In this document: one piece after another, positions 33,948 to 42,316 of the stretch | How the letters are laid out: each line of letters opens with the position of its first letter | How positions within the stretch are numbered: position 1 is the first letter of the stretch | Assembly: GCF_000284415.1 (NCBI RefSeq) | Contig: NC_017059.1 | Location: forward strand, 2,156,404 to 2,216,338 | Source of the DNA: Pararhodospirillum photometricum DSM 122 | GTDB lineage: Bacteria > Pseudomonadota > Alphaproteobacteria > Rhodospirillales > Rhodospirillaceae | Direction of reading: 5' to 3' | Length of the DNA: 59,935 nucleotides | The notes under the pieces: generated by a model | Told to the model about the DNA's origin: nothing | What the model saw: only the letters and a program-made list of their open reading frames with translations | The model's database searches: none | Program-made: the position numbers and the translations under genes

Positions 33948-35783
33948 TCACGTCACTGGATCGGGCAAGGTCACGCAAAAGCGGCTGCCCTGGCCGGGGG
34001 TGCTCTCCACCGAGATGGCCCCGCCGTGCCGCTCGACGATGCGCTTGGCCACCGCCAACCCGATCCCGGTGCCGGGATAGGCTTGGGCCGTATGCAGGCG
34101 CTTGAAGATCACGAAAATCTTGTCGAGGAAGGCCGGGTCCATGCCAATACCGTTGTCGATCACCTCCAGAACCCAGGCCCGTTCCTCGCGCTGGGCGCCC
34201 ACGTAAATGGCGGGGAGGGTGTCGGGGCGGCGAAACTTGATGGCGTTGCCGATCAGGTTTTGGAACAGGGCCACCAATTGGATCTCGTCGCCATACACCA
34301 AGGGCAGGGGGCCGGTGGTGATGCGCGCGCCGCTGTCGCGAATCGCCATGCGCAGATCATCGCACACGGCGTTGACCACCCGCCCTAGGTTGACCATGCG
34401 AAACGGCTGCCCGGCCGCCGACAGCCGGGAGTAGGCCAGGAGGTCGAGTACCAGCGCGTGCATGCGTTTCGCGCCGCCCACGATATAGCCCAGGAACTCG
34501 TCGGCGTCGGCATCCAGACGCCCCCGGTAGCGCTGGGCCAGAAGTTGGGAGTAGGCGACGATGTTGCGAATGGGCTCTTGCAGATCGTGGGAGGCGACAT
34601 AGGCGAAGCGCTCCAACTCAACGTTAGAGCGGGTCAGGGCGTCCACGGTCTGCTGGATCTGGTCTTGAGCTTGCTTGCGCTCGGTGATGTCCTGGATGGG
34701 GCCGATCATGCGCTGGGGCTTGCCCGTCGCATCGCGCAGCACCTCACCCCGGCTGTACATCCAGCGGACTTGGCCGTCCGAGGGGCGGATGATGCGATAC
34801 TGGGCCTCGAAGGGGCGGCCGTGCTCTATGACCTCGTGCACCACCATGTGGCGCAGGGCCTCGCGGTCTTCGGGGTGGACCAGATCGAGCCAGCGCCCCA
34901 AGGTGGTGAACGGGGTGGCCGGCGTGCCGAACATGCTGTGCACCGAGTCCGAAGTCCGAATGATATCGTTGATGAAATCGGCTTCGTAGTGACCGATGTC
35001 GGCGATTTTCTGGATCTCGCCTAGCAGGTTGGCTGTTTCCTTGATTTTGCGCAGGTTTTCGTTGCGCTCAGTGACATCGCGCACGAAGGACACGCTGACC
35101 TCGCCCATGGGGCCCACGAAAAAATTGGACGAGATCTCGACATTGATCCCATGCCCATCGGCCCGGCGCAGGCAGATTTCAAAGACAGCGCGCCGGCGGA
35201 TTTTCATCGACATCCAGTGGTCGCGCCAGATCTGCGGGGTCATGGCGATGTTGAGATCGCGCACATTCAAGGCGAGCAGGTCGAGGCGATCATAGCCCAA
35301 CAAGGTACAGGCAGCCTCGTTGACATAAACGATGCGCCCCTCTTCATTGACCCAGAAGATCGCCTCGCCCGCAAAGTCCAGAATGTCTTTGTACATGGAG
35401 ATCTGGTCATGCGCCAAGCGACGCTCTGAAACATCCTTGGCAAAGCCGCAGTACAGTTCCTCCTTGGCGTCGAGGCATACCAGGGTCACGTCTACCGGAT
35501 AGGTGCTGCCATCCTTGCGGCGGTGGAGGGTTTCCAGTACCACCACCGGTCCATGGGTAAGTTTGGCCAAGGCCTGATGCAACCGATCCGGGGCGCAGCG
35601 CGGGTCCAGGTCAAAGACCGTGATCTCTCGGAGTTCCGCTTCGCTATAGCCGGTCGCCAGACAGGCCGCTTGGTTGGCATCCAGGAGGGTGCCATCGGGC
35701 TTGAACCAGTAGATTTCAAGGTCGGTCCCCTGCACGGCCAGCGCGGCACGCCGGGCCCGCTCGCTCTCCTTGTCGTCAGCCAT
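33948..35783 (-). CDS. Multi-PAS cytoplasmic sensor histidine kinase
   Basis: A 611-residue kinase without membrane segments. Three to four PAS domains occupy about residues 10-370 (WFKPDGTLLDANQAACLATG, then FWVNEEGRIVYVNEAACTLLG, with PAC phrases FVRDVTERNEN and PIQDITERKQAQD). The dimerisation domain has RFAYVASHDLQEPIRNIVAY, the HDLQEP type found in phytochrome-like and ExsG-type kinases, and the ATPase has DNGIGMDPAFLDKIFVIFKRLH and GTGIGLAVAKRIVERHGG. ATG 35781-35783 follows AAGGA; a 167-codon upstream extension was rejected as low-quality sequence. No receiver is attached. The stimulus and partner regulator are unknown. Confidence 0.9.
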   Translation of the reverse strand: MADDKESERARRAALAVQGTDLEIYWFKPDGTLLDANQAACLATGYSEAELREITVFDLDPRCAPDRLHQALAKLTHGPVVVLETLHRRKDGSTYPVDVTLVCLDAKEELYCGFAKDVSERRLAHDQISMYKDILDFAGEAIFWVNEEGRIVYVNEAACTLLGYDRLDLLALNVRDLNIAMTPQIWRDHWMSMKIRRRAVFEICLRRADGHGINVEISSNFFVGPMGEVSVSFVRDVTERNENLRKIKETANLLGEIQKIADIGHYEADFINDIIRTSDSVHSMFGTPATPFTTLGRWLDLVHPEDREALRHMVVHEVIEHGRPFEAQYRIIRPSDGQVRWMYSRGEVLRDATGKPQRMIGPIQDITERKQAQDQIQQTVDALTRSNVELERFAYVASHDLQEPIRNIVAYSQLLAQRYRGRLDADADEFLGYIVGGAKRMHALVLDLLAYSRLSAAGQPFRMVNLGRVVNAVCDDLRMAIRDSGARITTGPLPLVYGDEIQLVALFQNLIGNAIKFRRPDTLPAIYVGAQREERAWVLEVIDNGIGMDPAFLDKIFVIFKRLHTAQAYPGTGIGLAVAKRIVERHGGAISVESTPGQGSRFCVTLPDPVT

Positions 35784-36011
35784 CGGGGGGATCCTTATCC
35801 CTGGGATCAGGAACATCGCCCTCTTCCTCCCACCCGGCGACGTGGTGGCCTGGGGCGATGAAAAAGGGAAATTTGTCCCATATGCCGTTTTCCCTCCGAC
35901 CTCGATCGACGTCAACCCCTTGATCCTGGGGGCGTGACAAGTCATCGTCCCTGGGCCGGGACAGGACAATTCTTTGTCCCCCAGCCCGAAGAACAGGAGC
36001 CCCGCCCGACA

Positions 36012-37568
36012 ATGGATGCCCCGCTTGCTTCCCCTACGACCGCCACGACTGAAACAGAACTGAAACTTTGCTGTCCCCCCGATTATCTTGCCGCCCTTCT
36101 TGCCCACCCCCTGTTTTCCCCTGAGCCCGACGCGCCGGTCGCCACCCGACGCTTGGTGACGCGCTATTTCGACACCCCGGCGGGGGCCCTGGGGCGGGCG
36201 GGCTATGCCCTGCGGGTGCGAGAGGAAGAGGGCCAGCGCTGGCAGGCGATAAAAACCCAGGGACATGCCGTGGCCGGTGTGCACGTGCGGGGCGAATGGG
36301 AGGGGCCGGTCAGCGGCGAGACCCCCGATCTCGCGTGCTTGCCGCCGGGTGCGCCCACGGCGGCGGTGACGGCCTTGATCGCCGATGCCCCTCTGCTCCC
36401 CCTGGTGGTGACCGATTTTCAGCGAACCCTCAAAACGGTGAGGTCAGGTACCACCTTGGTGGAACTGGCCCTGGACGTGGGAGAAATCCGGGCCGGCGGG
36501 CGCTGCGAGCCCTTGCTGGAAGTGGAACTGGAGGTCAAGGCCGGGCCGCCCTCCGGCCTCTTTCCCCTGGCCCTGGCCTTGTGCGAGGTGGCTCCCCTCA
36601 CCGTGTCGCCCCATACCAAGGCCGACCGCGGTGCTGCCTTGCTCACCGGCCAGCCGCCCCGCCGGGTGCCGGCTCCGCCGCCGCCGCCGGTCGGCCCTCT
36701 TGGCGCCGGCTTGGGCGCGGCCGAGGCGGCCCGGCGCATTGGCGCCAACGCCCTGGGGCAGCTTTTGGCCCAGGCGCCCCGTCTTTTGTCCGATGACGAG
36801 GTCGAGGCGGTGGCCGGCGTCCACCAAACCCGGGTCGCCCTGCGCCGTCTGCGCTCGGTGCTCACCCTGTTCGGCCCGGCCCGTCCGGCCCCCGCCGCTC
36901 TGGTCGCCGACTTGCGCTGGGTGATGGGGGTGTTGGGGCCAGCCCGCGACCTGGATGTTTTCCTGACCGAGATCCTGCCCCCCCTGGCCGCCCGTCTGGA
37001 GGGGGATCCCGGTCTCGCCTCCTTGCTGGAGCAGGGCCGGCGCGAGCAACACGCCTTGCGCGCGGCGGCCCAAGCGGCGGTGTGCGGCCCGCGCTTCACC
37101 ACCTTGATTTTGCGGCTGTCGCACTGGCTCGACGCTCCGGGGCCGCTGCCGTCCGCCCCGGCTCTGGGGGCTTTGGCCGAAGCGGCCTTGGAGCGGCGCT
37201 GGCGGCGCATGCGTCGGGCCGGACGTGGCTTCGACACCTTGCCCGATCCGGCCCGTCATGCCCTGCGGGTGCGCATCAAAAAAATCCGCTACGCCCTGGA
37301 GGTCCTGGCCCCGCTCTATGCCGAGCGCCCGGTGCGCGACACTCTGCGGGCCCTCAAGGACGCCCAGGAGGCCTTGGGGCAGGCCAACGATGCCGCCGTG
37401 GCGCGCCATCGCCTGGGCCACCTCGCTTTGCTCTCGGGCGACCCGGTGCTGGCCTTTGGCGCTGGGCGGATCGCCGGCCTGCTGGAAGGCCAACGCGACA
37501 GCGTGGACCTACGAGCCCGCGAGACCTGGGCCACCGTGCGCCGCCTCACCCCCCCGTGGGACGACTAA
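36012..37568 (+). CDS. CYTH-CHAD phosphohydrolase (triphosphatase-like)
   Basis: A 518-residue fusion. The N-terminal CYTH tunnel domain (residues 10-210) has the ExExK signature in TETELKLCC, then TRYFDTPAGALGRAGYALRVRE and paired acidic strands (EVELEVKAG). The C-terminal CHAD domain (about 235-510) is helical and histidine/arginine-rich: EAVAGVHQTRVALRRLRSVLTLF, then RDLDVFLTEILPP and HALRVRIKKIRYALEVLAPLY. CYTH enzymes hydrolyse inorganic triphosphate or related triphosphates; CHAD binds polyphosphate. It is likely an inorganic triphosphatase targeted to polyphosphate. ATG 36012 was chosen as the closest start before CYTH. Confidence 0.93.
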   Translation: MDAPLASPTTATTETELKLCCPPDYLAALLAHPLFSPEPDAPVATRRLVTRYFDTPAGALGRAGYALRVREEEGQRWQAIKTQGHAVAGVHVRGEWEGPVSGETPDLACLPPGAPTAAVTALIADAPLLPLVVTDFQRTLKTVRSGTTLVELALDVGEIRAGGRCEPLLEVELEVKAGPPSGLFPLALALCEVAPLTVSPHTKADRGAALLTGQPPRRVPAPPPPPVGPLGAGLGAAEAARRIGANALGQLLAQAPRLLSDDEVEAVAGVHQTRVALRRLRSVLTLFGPARPAPAALVADLRWVMGVLGPARDLDVFLTEILPPLAARLEGDPGLASLLEQGRREQHALRAAAQAAVCGPRFTTLILRLSHWLDAPGPLPSAPALGALAEAALERRWRRMRRAGRGFDTLPDPARHALRVRIKKIRYALEVLAPLYAERPVRDTLRALKDAQEALGQANDAAVARHRLGHLALLSGDPVLAFGAGRIAGLLEGQRDSVDLRARETWATVRRLTPPWDD

Positions 37569-37579
37569 CCCCAAAAACC

Positions 37580-37622
37580 AAGGGGTCTGGGGCGGCCGCC
37601 GCCTCCCCAGCCTTATTTTTTG
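37580..37622 (+). terminator. Interspersed palindromic element, copy 13
   Basis: AAGGGGTCTGGGGCGGC and GCCTCCCCAGCCTTATTTTTTG follow the CYTH-CHAD stop by 11 bases. The stem has one substituted position, and the T-run fits plus-strand termination. Confidence 0.8.
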
Positions 37623-37657
37623 TCTTCCTCCCCCCGATCAGGACCCTCTCCTCCATC

Positions 37658-38260
37658 ATGGACTCCTATCTCACCGGCTTGGCGATGGGCTTCAGCCTCA
37701 TCGTCGCCATCGGCGCCCAAAACGCCTTCGTCCTGCGCCAGGGGGTGCGGGGCGAGCATGTGCTGGCGGTAGTGCTGGCCTGTGCCCTGTCCGATGCCCT
37801 GCTGATTGCCCTGGGCGTCGGCGGCTTCCAAACCCTGATCCAAAGTCTGCCCTGGCTGGATCCGGTGCTGCGTTACGGCGGCGCGGCGTTCTTGCTGTGG
37901 TATGGCGCGCTCAGTCTGCGCCGCGCCCTCGGGCCGGCGGCGGCGTTGGCTTTGGCGTCCGACACGCCGGCGCCACTGGGGCGAACCCTGGCCACCTGCC
38001 TCGCCCTGACCTGGCTCAACCCGCATGTCTATCTCGACACCGTGGTTTTGCTGGGTACGCTCTCGACCCGTTTTCCCGGAGACGAGCCGTGGTTTGGCGC
38101 CGGGGCGGTCACGGCGTCGTTTGTGTTCTTTTTTGCGCTGGGATTTGGGGCGCGCTTCCTGCGCCGCTGGCTGGCCTCGCCGGCGTGCTGGCGTGGCTTG
38201 GAGGCGGTGATTGCCGTTATTATGGCCAGCATTGCGATCAAGCTGCTGGTTTTGGAGTGA
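37658..38260 (+). CDS. argO: LysE/ArgO-family amino acid exporter
   Basis: A 200-residue inner-membrane exporter with about six hydrophobic segments. The hallmark start is LAMGFSLIVAIGAQNAFVLRQG. Later landmarks are LACALSDALLIALGVGG and LTWLNPHVYLDTVVLLGTL, with the conserved NP(H)xYLD. Family members export arginine or lysine. No ArgP-like regulator is adjacent; the nearest LysR gene is paired with another transporter. The gene is complete, and two palindromic elements follow. Confidence 0.93.
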   Translation: MDSYLTGLAMGFSLIVAIGAQNAFVLRQGVRGEHVLAVVLACALSDALLIALGVGGFQTLIQSLPWLDPVLRYGGAAFLLWYGALSLRRALGPAAALALASDTPAPLGRTLATCLALTWLNPHVYLDTVVLLGTLSTRFPGDEPWFGAGAVTASFVFFFALGFGARFLRRWLASPACWRGLEAVIAVIMASIAIKLLVLE

Positions 38261-38273
38261 AAAAACTAAAGGG

Positions 38274-38384
38274 AAGGCTGGGGAGGCTGGCCTCCTCAGA
38301 CCCCACAGTCCTGCAGGCCCATCGGGCGAGGTATATCCCAGGAACGGAGGGGTCTGGGGAGGCCAGCCTCCCCAGCCTTGCTTT
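38274..38384. repeat. Two palindromic elements in opposite orientation, copies 14 and 15
   Basis: A reverse-oriented copy (38274-38305) and a forward copy (38346-38384) are separated by 40 bases containing CAGTCCTGCAGG. They lie in the gap between the convergent argO and Rrf2 genes, and each is placed to insulate one of them. Confidence 0.75.
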
Positions 38385-38391
38385 CACGTCG

Positions 38392-38853
38392 TCAGGCGAC
38401 GACCACCCCAGGCCGGCGCAACGGCGGCGGCGGCGGATCGAGCACTTCGACAGGCCGCACCAGCTTCAGCATGGTAGTGAGCGAAATCGACTCCAAGGTC
38501 GCGCGCTCCATGTCCTCAATCTCCCACAGCACGCGGCGCAAAGCCTGCCCCTCGGCCGTGGTGTCCCCGGCTTCCCGGGTCCCGGAGGTTTTCGAGCCGA
38601 TCGGCTCGAACAGCGCGATGATGTCGAGCAAGGTAATTCGCTTGGCGTCGCTGGCCAACCGGTAGCCCCCGCCCATGCCGCGCACCGCCTCCACCAGACC
38701 GGCGCGGCCCAAGGTCCGCAGCACCTTCGCCAAGTGATTGGAGGAGATGCCGTATTTCTCGGCGATCTCGGCGGCCGAGACCTGCTGCTCGGGGCGCGCC
38801 GCCAGTTCCATCACCGCATACAAGGCGTAGCGGGTCGACATCTGGAGTTTCAT
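38392..38853 (-). CDS. Rrf2-family regulator without cysteine cluster
   Basis: A 153-residue Rrf2 protein. It starts MKLQMSTRYALYAVMELAARP with recognition region SNHLAKVLRTLGRAGLVEAVRG and wing GMGGGYRLASD. No cysteine is visible in the region where Fe-S-binding members have three, so it probably does not carry a cluster there. The C-terminus is Pro-rich (DPPPPPLRRPGVVVA). Its start overlaps the stop of the upstream GNAT gene (ATGA), so both are translated from one message and may act in one pathway. Confidence 0.88.
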   Translation of the reverse strand: MKLQMSTRYALYAVMELAARPEQQVSAAEIAEKYGISSNHLAKVLRTLGRAGLVEAVRGMGGGYRLASDAKRITLLDIIALFEPIGSKTSGTREAGDTTAEGQALRRVLWEIEDMERATLESISLTTMLKLVRPVEVLDPPPPPLRRPGVVVA

Positions 38854-39314
38854 GGGGCGAGGTCCTTCTCCAACTCGATGAAGGGCCCGGCCATCATGCC
38901 CTGGCTGCGAAAGAAAGACATCAAGGTCTTGGCGTCGCCGTTCTTGGAAACCATCGTGCGGATCTTGGTCACGCCTTCGTCGCGAAAGCGCCCGCAGATG
39001 GCCTCGAACAAGTTGGTGCCCACGCCGCGCAGCCGGCCCTCGGGATCCACGGTCAGTGCAAAAACCCAGCCGCACGGCGGCGAGCCGAACTCCCAGGCGC
39101 GGACCTCGCCGATGATAAAACCGGCCAAGGTGTTGTCGAGCATGGCGACCAGGAAATGCCGGCCGGCCTCCTGGGTGCCATAGCGCCCAAAAAGATCACG
39201 CCAATACTCGGGTTTGGAAACAGCGGTAATCTGGGCATCGAGACTCACGACCGGCTCGATGTCCCCCGCCGTCGCCGGGCGGATGGTCAAGGTCGGGGTA
39301 CCACCCGACCCCAT
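38850..39314 (-). CDS. GNAT-family acetyltransferase
   Basis: A 154-residue GNAT enzyme. Motif A contains FALTVDPEGRLRGVGTNLFEAI, with the R/Q-xx-G-xG/A acetyl-CoA loop represented by RLRGVG. The N-terminal IRPATAGDIEPVVSLDAQI is typical. The C-terminus (VSKNGDAKTLMSFFRSQGM) forms the expected last strand and helix. The acceptor is unknown. ATG 39312-39314 was used; the open frame continues upstream with low-complexity residues. It is the first gene of a two-gene unit with the Rrf2 regulator. Confidence 0.85.
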   Translation of the reverse strand: MGSGGTPTLTIRPATAGDIEPVVSLDAQITAVSKPEYWRDLFGRYGTQEAGRHFLVAMLDNTLAGFIIGEVRAWEFGSPPCGWVFALTVDPEGRLRGVGTNLFEAICGRFRDEGVTKIRTMVSKNGDAKTLMSFFRSQGMMAGPFIELEKDLAP

Positions 39315-39641
39315 GCGTTTATAGGCAGATGTATCCACGCGCCGTTGTCTCCACGGGGCAAAGAGGGGGGGGCACGCCGGCGCCGTGCGGGACAAAGGCC
39401 CGGTCGCCCCCACGGTGGGGCGCGAAAAAGGCGACGCCGCGAGGCGTCGTGCCCGGAATTGCGCTGGTGAGGTATACGCAGTTTGCCCTCGGGTCAACGG
39501 GTGTGCCGTGACTTTCCGGCGTTTTGGCCCGGAAAGGCATGGATCAGGAGGCTGTTCTTGTGGTTTTTCTCGTTTTGCGACAGTTGACGGCGGGCAAAGG
39601 CGGGTAGTTTCATAAAGTAGCATATAAGGAACCGCAAAGAG
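39315..39641. other. Long intergenic region with attenuator-like hairpin
   Basis: This roughly 330-base stretch has no credible gene. On the minus strand, which leads to the GNAT gene, TTGACC (39492-39497) and TATACC (39471-39476) stand 15 bases apart, and a terminator-like hairpin follows. A sigma-like TTGACG also occurs on the plus strand near 39583. The rest shows nothing I can name. Confidence 0.4.
39426..39449 (-). terminator. Intrinsic terminator/attenuator upstream of GNAT gene
   Basis: On the minus strand CGACGCC-TCGC-GGCGTCG forms a 7-base-pair stem with a four-base loop, followed by CCTTTTT. It lies about 110 bases before the GNAT start in the same orientation and about 20 bases after a possible -10 box, so it could attenuate that operon or end a tiny RNA. 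Confidence 0.55.
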
Positions 39642-39669
39642 AAGGCCGGGGAGGCGGGGTCTCCTCCGA
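39642..39669 (-). repeat. Interspersed palindromic element, degenerate copy 16
   Basis: AAGGCCGGGGAGGC and GTCTCCTCCG remain of the element, 32 bases beyond the stop of the TDT transporter gene and oriented as its terminator. Confidence 0.6.
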
Positions 39670-39701
39670 TTCTGCCCTCTCTTTGCGGCGTCCCCGAGGC
39701 T

Positions 39702-40790
39702 CTACGGGGCAAGCACCGCCACCGAGGGGCGCGCCGCTCTCACCTTGCGTGCAACATCCAGGAGCGTGGCACCGCTCACTACCGCCCAGATCCCCGCCAG
39801 CATCAGCCCCAGGCCCTGGCCGGCCCAGGCGAATCCCGCAAGGTCGGTCGCCCGGGCCAGAGCCAGGGTCGCCAGGGTGTAAACCCCGAGCGGAAAGGTA
39901 AAGCCCCACCAGCCCATGGTGAACGGCAGGCCCTGGCGCAAATAATGCCCGGTCTTCAGCATCGCCAGCAGCAGCCACCACGCCCCATAGCCCCACAACA
40001 CCAAGCCGCCCACCAAACCCAGGCCCGGCGCCACCTCGGCCAGCATCGGCAAGGTCGTCTGGCACACCGAGGGCGCCGCGTTGCCCAGCACCAGCAGTCC
40101 CAACGCCCCCGTGCCAATCGGCCCCAGCGCCAGCCACCCCGTCGCCGCCATGGTCCGTTCCGGCAGCTTGTGCAGCACCAGCCGCAGCACCAAGATCACC
40201 AGCACCGACAAGGCCAGCGGCACCGAAAACGCCCACAACACATAGCAGCCCACCAAAACCGCCGTCCCCGCCTCGGGCGTCAGAAACGGCGCCAGCAAGC
40301 CGCCGCTGGCCGCCGCCACCTCGGCCGCCACGATCGGCAGCAGCCACGCAGCGGTCATCACCTCCAAGCGGTGCTGCTGGCGGGTGAACATCAGGTAAGG
40401 CACCCCCAGGCCGCAGGCCAGGGCCAGGAGCACATCGAGCCCCCACAAGACTCGCGCCACCGCCACCGCCGTCTCGCCCCACAGCGGCACGCCAAACACC
40501 AAAAAGCCGTTGACCACCGTTGCCAGGCCCATCGGGATGGTTCCCAGGAACAAGGAGCCCACGGGATCGTGCAACACGGCGCGGGCCTCGCGCCGGTACA
40601 GCAGCCAACGGGCGGCGTAGAGCAGGCTGAACACGCAGAACAAGACAAGGGCCACGCCCCATAGGACCCGGCCCACGGCAAAGGCATCGGGCAGCGGCCA
40701 GGGCAGTTGCGGCCAGACCAGGGCGAGGACGCCGGTTCCCATGGTTACGGCGAACCAGTTGGGGGTGAAGGAGCGGGTGAGGGAGGGCAT
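39702..40790 (-). CDS. TDT/TehA-SLAC1 family transporter
   Basis: A 362-residue membrane protein with about ten hydrophobic segments. It starts with FTPNWFAVTMGTGVLALVW, the typical opening of the tellurite-resistance/dicarboxylate transporter family that includes TehA, SSU1 (sulfite) and C4-dicarboxylate carriers. Further landmarks are NGFLVFGVPLW, GHYLRQGLPFTMGWWGFTFP and LATLALARAT. The F-x-M-G-W-W-G-F-T-F-P-L-G motif matches this family. Substrate could be sulfite, malate or another anion. The divergent LysR gene is likely its regulator, which in several bacteria points to sulfite export or sulfur metabolism, but this is inference. Confidence 0.9.
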   Translation of the reverse strand: MPSLTRSFTPNWFAVTMGTGVLALVWPQLPWPLPDAFAVGRVLWGVALVLFCVFSLLYAARWLLYRREARAVLHDPVGSLFLGTIPMGLATVVNGFLVFGVPLWGETAVAVARVLWGLDVLLALACGLGVPYLMFTRQQHRLEVMTAAWLLPIVAAEVAAASGGLLAPFLTPEAGTAVLVGCYVLWAFSVPLALSVLVILVLRLVLHKLPERTMAATGWLALGPIGTGALGLLVLGNAAPSVCQTTLPMLAEVAPGLGLVGGLVLWGYGAWWLLLAMLKTGHYLRQGLPFTMGWWGFTFPLGVYTLATLALARATDLAGFAWAGQGLGLMLAGIWAVVSGATLLDVARKVRAARPSVAVLAP

Positions 40791-40817
40791 GGGGGGCTCC
40801 AGGGAAAGGAAGGAAAA

Positions 40818-40852
40818 GGAAGGCTGGGGAGGCGGGGCCTCCCCAGCCTTCC
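40818..40852. repeat. Perfect palindromic element, copy 17
   Basis: The 35-base sequence has 16-base perfectly complementary arms (GGAAGGCTGGGGAGGC and its complement) around a three-base GGG loop. It lies in the divergent promoter region of the TDT transporter and LysR genes and so is not a simple 3' terminator. Confidence 0.85.
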
Positions 40853-40938
40853 TTCCCTGGGTTTAGCCGGGGGAGGGGTGATCGATCCAATGGGGGTTTG
40901 TGGTAAGGGTGATCGGTTTTATTCATAAGGAGAGGGGG

Positions 40939-41811
40939 ATGACGCTCGATCAGTTGCGGGTGTTTGTGGCGGTGGCCGAGCGGCAGAACGTCACCCAGGG
41001 GGCGGCCGCACTCAATCTGGCCCAGTCGGCGGCCAGCCATGCCATCGCCACCTTGGAGGCGCGTCACGGGGTGCGGTTGTTTGATCGGCTGGGGCGGCGC
41101 GTGGTGTTGACCGAGGCGGGGCGCGTGTTTTTAATCGAGGCCCGGCAGGTCCTCGCCCAGGCCGACGCCGCCGATCGGGCCCTGGCCGAACTCGCCGGGC
41201 TGCGGCGCGGGACCCTGCGGATCGCCGCCAGTCAGACCATTGCCGGTTACTGGCTGCCCCGCCATCTGGTGGCCTTGCGGCTGGCCTCGCCCGGCCTGAC
41301 CCTTGCGCTGACCGTCGCCAACACCGCCGGTGTCGCCGCCGCCGTCGCCGAGGGCGCGGCCGATCTTGGCTTTATCGAGGGCGCGTTGGAGCGTACCGAC
41401 CTTGTGGCCACCCCGGTGGCTCGCGACCAATTGGTCATCGTTGTCGCGCCTTGCCACCCCTGGGCCGACGGCCGCTCCCTGACCCCCACCGACCTGCGCG
41501 ACGCCGTGTGGGTCTTGCGCGAATCCGGCTCCGGCACCCGCGCGGTGTTTGAGGCGGCGCTCACCGATCTTGGAATCACGGCGCCGACCGTGGGGATGGT
41601 CTTGCCGTCCAACGAGGCCGTGCGCGCCGCCGTCGAAGCCGGTTTCGGCGCCACCGCCCTTTCGGCCTCGGTCGCCGCTGCCGGTCTCGAGGCTGGCTTA
41701 CTGGTCCGCGCCCGCTACACCCTTCCCGACCGCGCCTTCTCCAGCCTCCACCACCCGGCCCGCACCCTCAGCCACGCCGCCCGGGCCTTGCTCAACGGGA
41801 TCGGCACTTAA
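40939..41811 (+). CDS. LysR-family transcriptional regulator
   Basis: A 290-residue LysR regulator. The N-terminal helix-turn-helix is LDQLRVFVAVAERQNVTQGAA, then LNLAQSAASHAIATLEARHG and VRLFDRLGRRVVLTEAG. The effector-binding domain begins with LRIAASQTIAGYWLPRHLVA, a CbbR/CysB-type phrase, and contains VLRESGSGTRAVFE. ATG 40939 follows AGGAGAGGGGG; the ATG/GTG farther upstream lacks one. It is divergently transcribed from the TDT transporter, the usual arrangement for a regulator and its target. The AT-rich TTTATTCATAAGGA just before the gene may hold its operator. Confidence 0.93.
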   Translation: MTLDQLRVFVAVAERQNVTQGAAALNLAQSAASHAIATLEARHGVRLFDRLGRRVVLTEAGRVFLIEARQVLAQADAADRALAELAGLRRGTLRIAASQTIAGYWLPRHLVALRLASPGLTLALTVANTAGVAAAVAEGAADLGFIEGALERTDLVATPVARDQLVIVVAPCHPWADGRSLTPTDLRDAVWVLRESGSGTRAVFEAALTDLGITAPTVGMVLPSNEAVRAAVEAGFGATALSASVAAAGLEAGLLVRARYTLPDRAFSSLHHPARTLSHAARALLNGIGT

Positions 41812-41815
41812 GGAA

Positions 41816-41852
41816 TCGAGGGGTCTGGGGAGGTCGCGCCTCCCCAGCCTTT
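41816..41852 (+). terminator. Interspersed palindromic element, copy 18
   Basis: TCGAGGGGTCTGGGGAGG and CCTCCCCAGCCTTTCC follow the LysR stop by four bases and end at the convergent yjhX gene. Orientation fits termination of lysR. Confidence 0.8.
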
Positions 41853-41853
41853 C

Positions 41854-42111
41854 CTACCGATTATCGGGCTGGGACCGTACCGCGACGCGGCCGGAGCGCA
41901 AAAGGCGGTAGGGGCCGCCGTTGTGGGAGCCGATCAGGCGCTTGCGCTTGAGGGCCCGAAACACCTCGACGGTGCAATTACCCAACAACAGACCATCCCG
42001 AGTCACGCAATCGACCGCGAGAAGGGTCCCGTCATCATCACGCACGATTTGGATAAGCCCGCCCTGGGCCAGGACGTGCAGCACGCGCTGCTCGTTTTTG
42101 GAAAGGTTCAT
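41854..42111 (-). CDS. yjhX: YjhX family protein (UPF0386), proposed toxin
   Basis: An 85-residue protein with the full YjhX pattern: MNLSKNEQRVLHVLAQGG, then IVRDDDGTLLAVDCVTRDGLLL, CTVEVFRALKRKRLIGS, NGGPYRLLRSG and a C-terminal RSQPDNR. It resembles a winged-helix fold. E. coli YjhX has been reported as a topoisomerase I-inhibiting toxin paired with YjhQ, a GNAT-type antitoxin; no adjacent partner gene is visible here, and the GNAT at 38.85-39.3 kb is separated by two other genes. Three strong inverted repeats lie upstream. The assignment to family is firm, the toxin activity inferred. Confidence 0.92.
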   Translation of the reverse strand: MNLSKNEQRVLHVLAQGGLIQIVRDDDGTLLAVDCVTRDGLLLGNCTVEVFRALKRKRLIGSHNGGPYRLLRSGRVAVRSQPDNR

Positions 42112-42142
42112 GATGGCGAAAGCCTGAGCAAAAAACGCACAA

Positions 42143-42281
42143 GCCTAGAGATGCCCGTGTCCTTGCTGAACACGGTTGATCCTTCTAGGCCATGACCGGC
42201 TTCGCCGAAGCGAAACCGTCAGCGCGTTCCCGCCGACTCCAACATAAACCCTCGAGACTTCAGGGATCCCGATGATCGGGA
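42143..42281. other. Structured intergenic region upstream of yjhX
   Basis: Three inverted repeats are packed here. GCCTAGA (42143-42149) pairs with TCTAGGC (42184-42190) around an inner CCGTGT/ACACGG stem with a nine-base loop. TGAC..GG..TTCGC pairs with GCGAA..CC..GTCA across 42191-42221. TCCCGAT-G-ATCGGGA is perfect at 42267-42281. No frame is open through it. Read on the minus strand it would be the yjhX leader. Confidence 0.55.
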
Positions 42282-42316
42282 ATCAAGGCCCAGGTAAAAC
42301 CCTGCGGGGGTGTCTG

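Noticed and set aside
35784..36284. Long N-terminal extension of the PAS kinase
   Set aside because: It is antisense to CYTH-CHAD, low in domain content, and a good start with AAGGA exists at 35783.
41854..42111. YjhX/GNAT toxin-antitoxin pair with the acetyltransferase at 38.85-39.31 kb
   Set aside because: The two genes are 2.5 kb apart with a transporter and a LysR gene between them, so an operon pair cannot be supported.
42120..42300. Known riboswitch or tRNA in the yjhX upstream region
   Set aside because: The hairpins do not match any class I can recall, and no cloverleaf or T-loop sequence is present.
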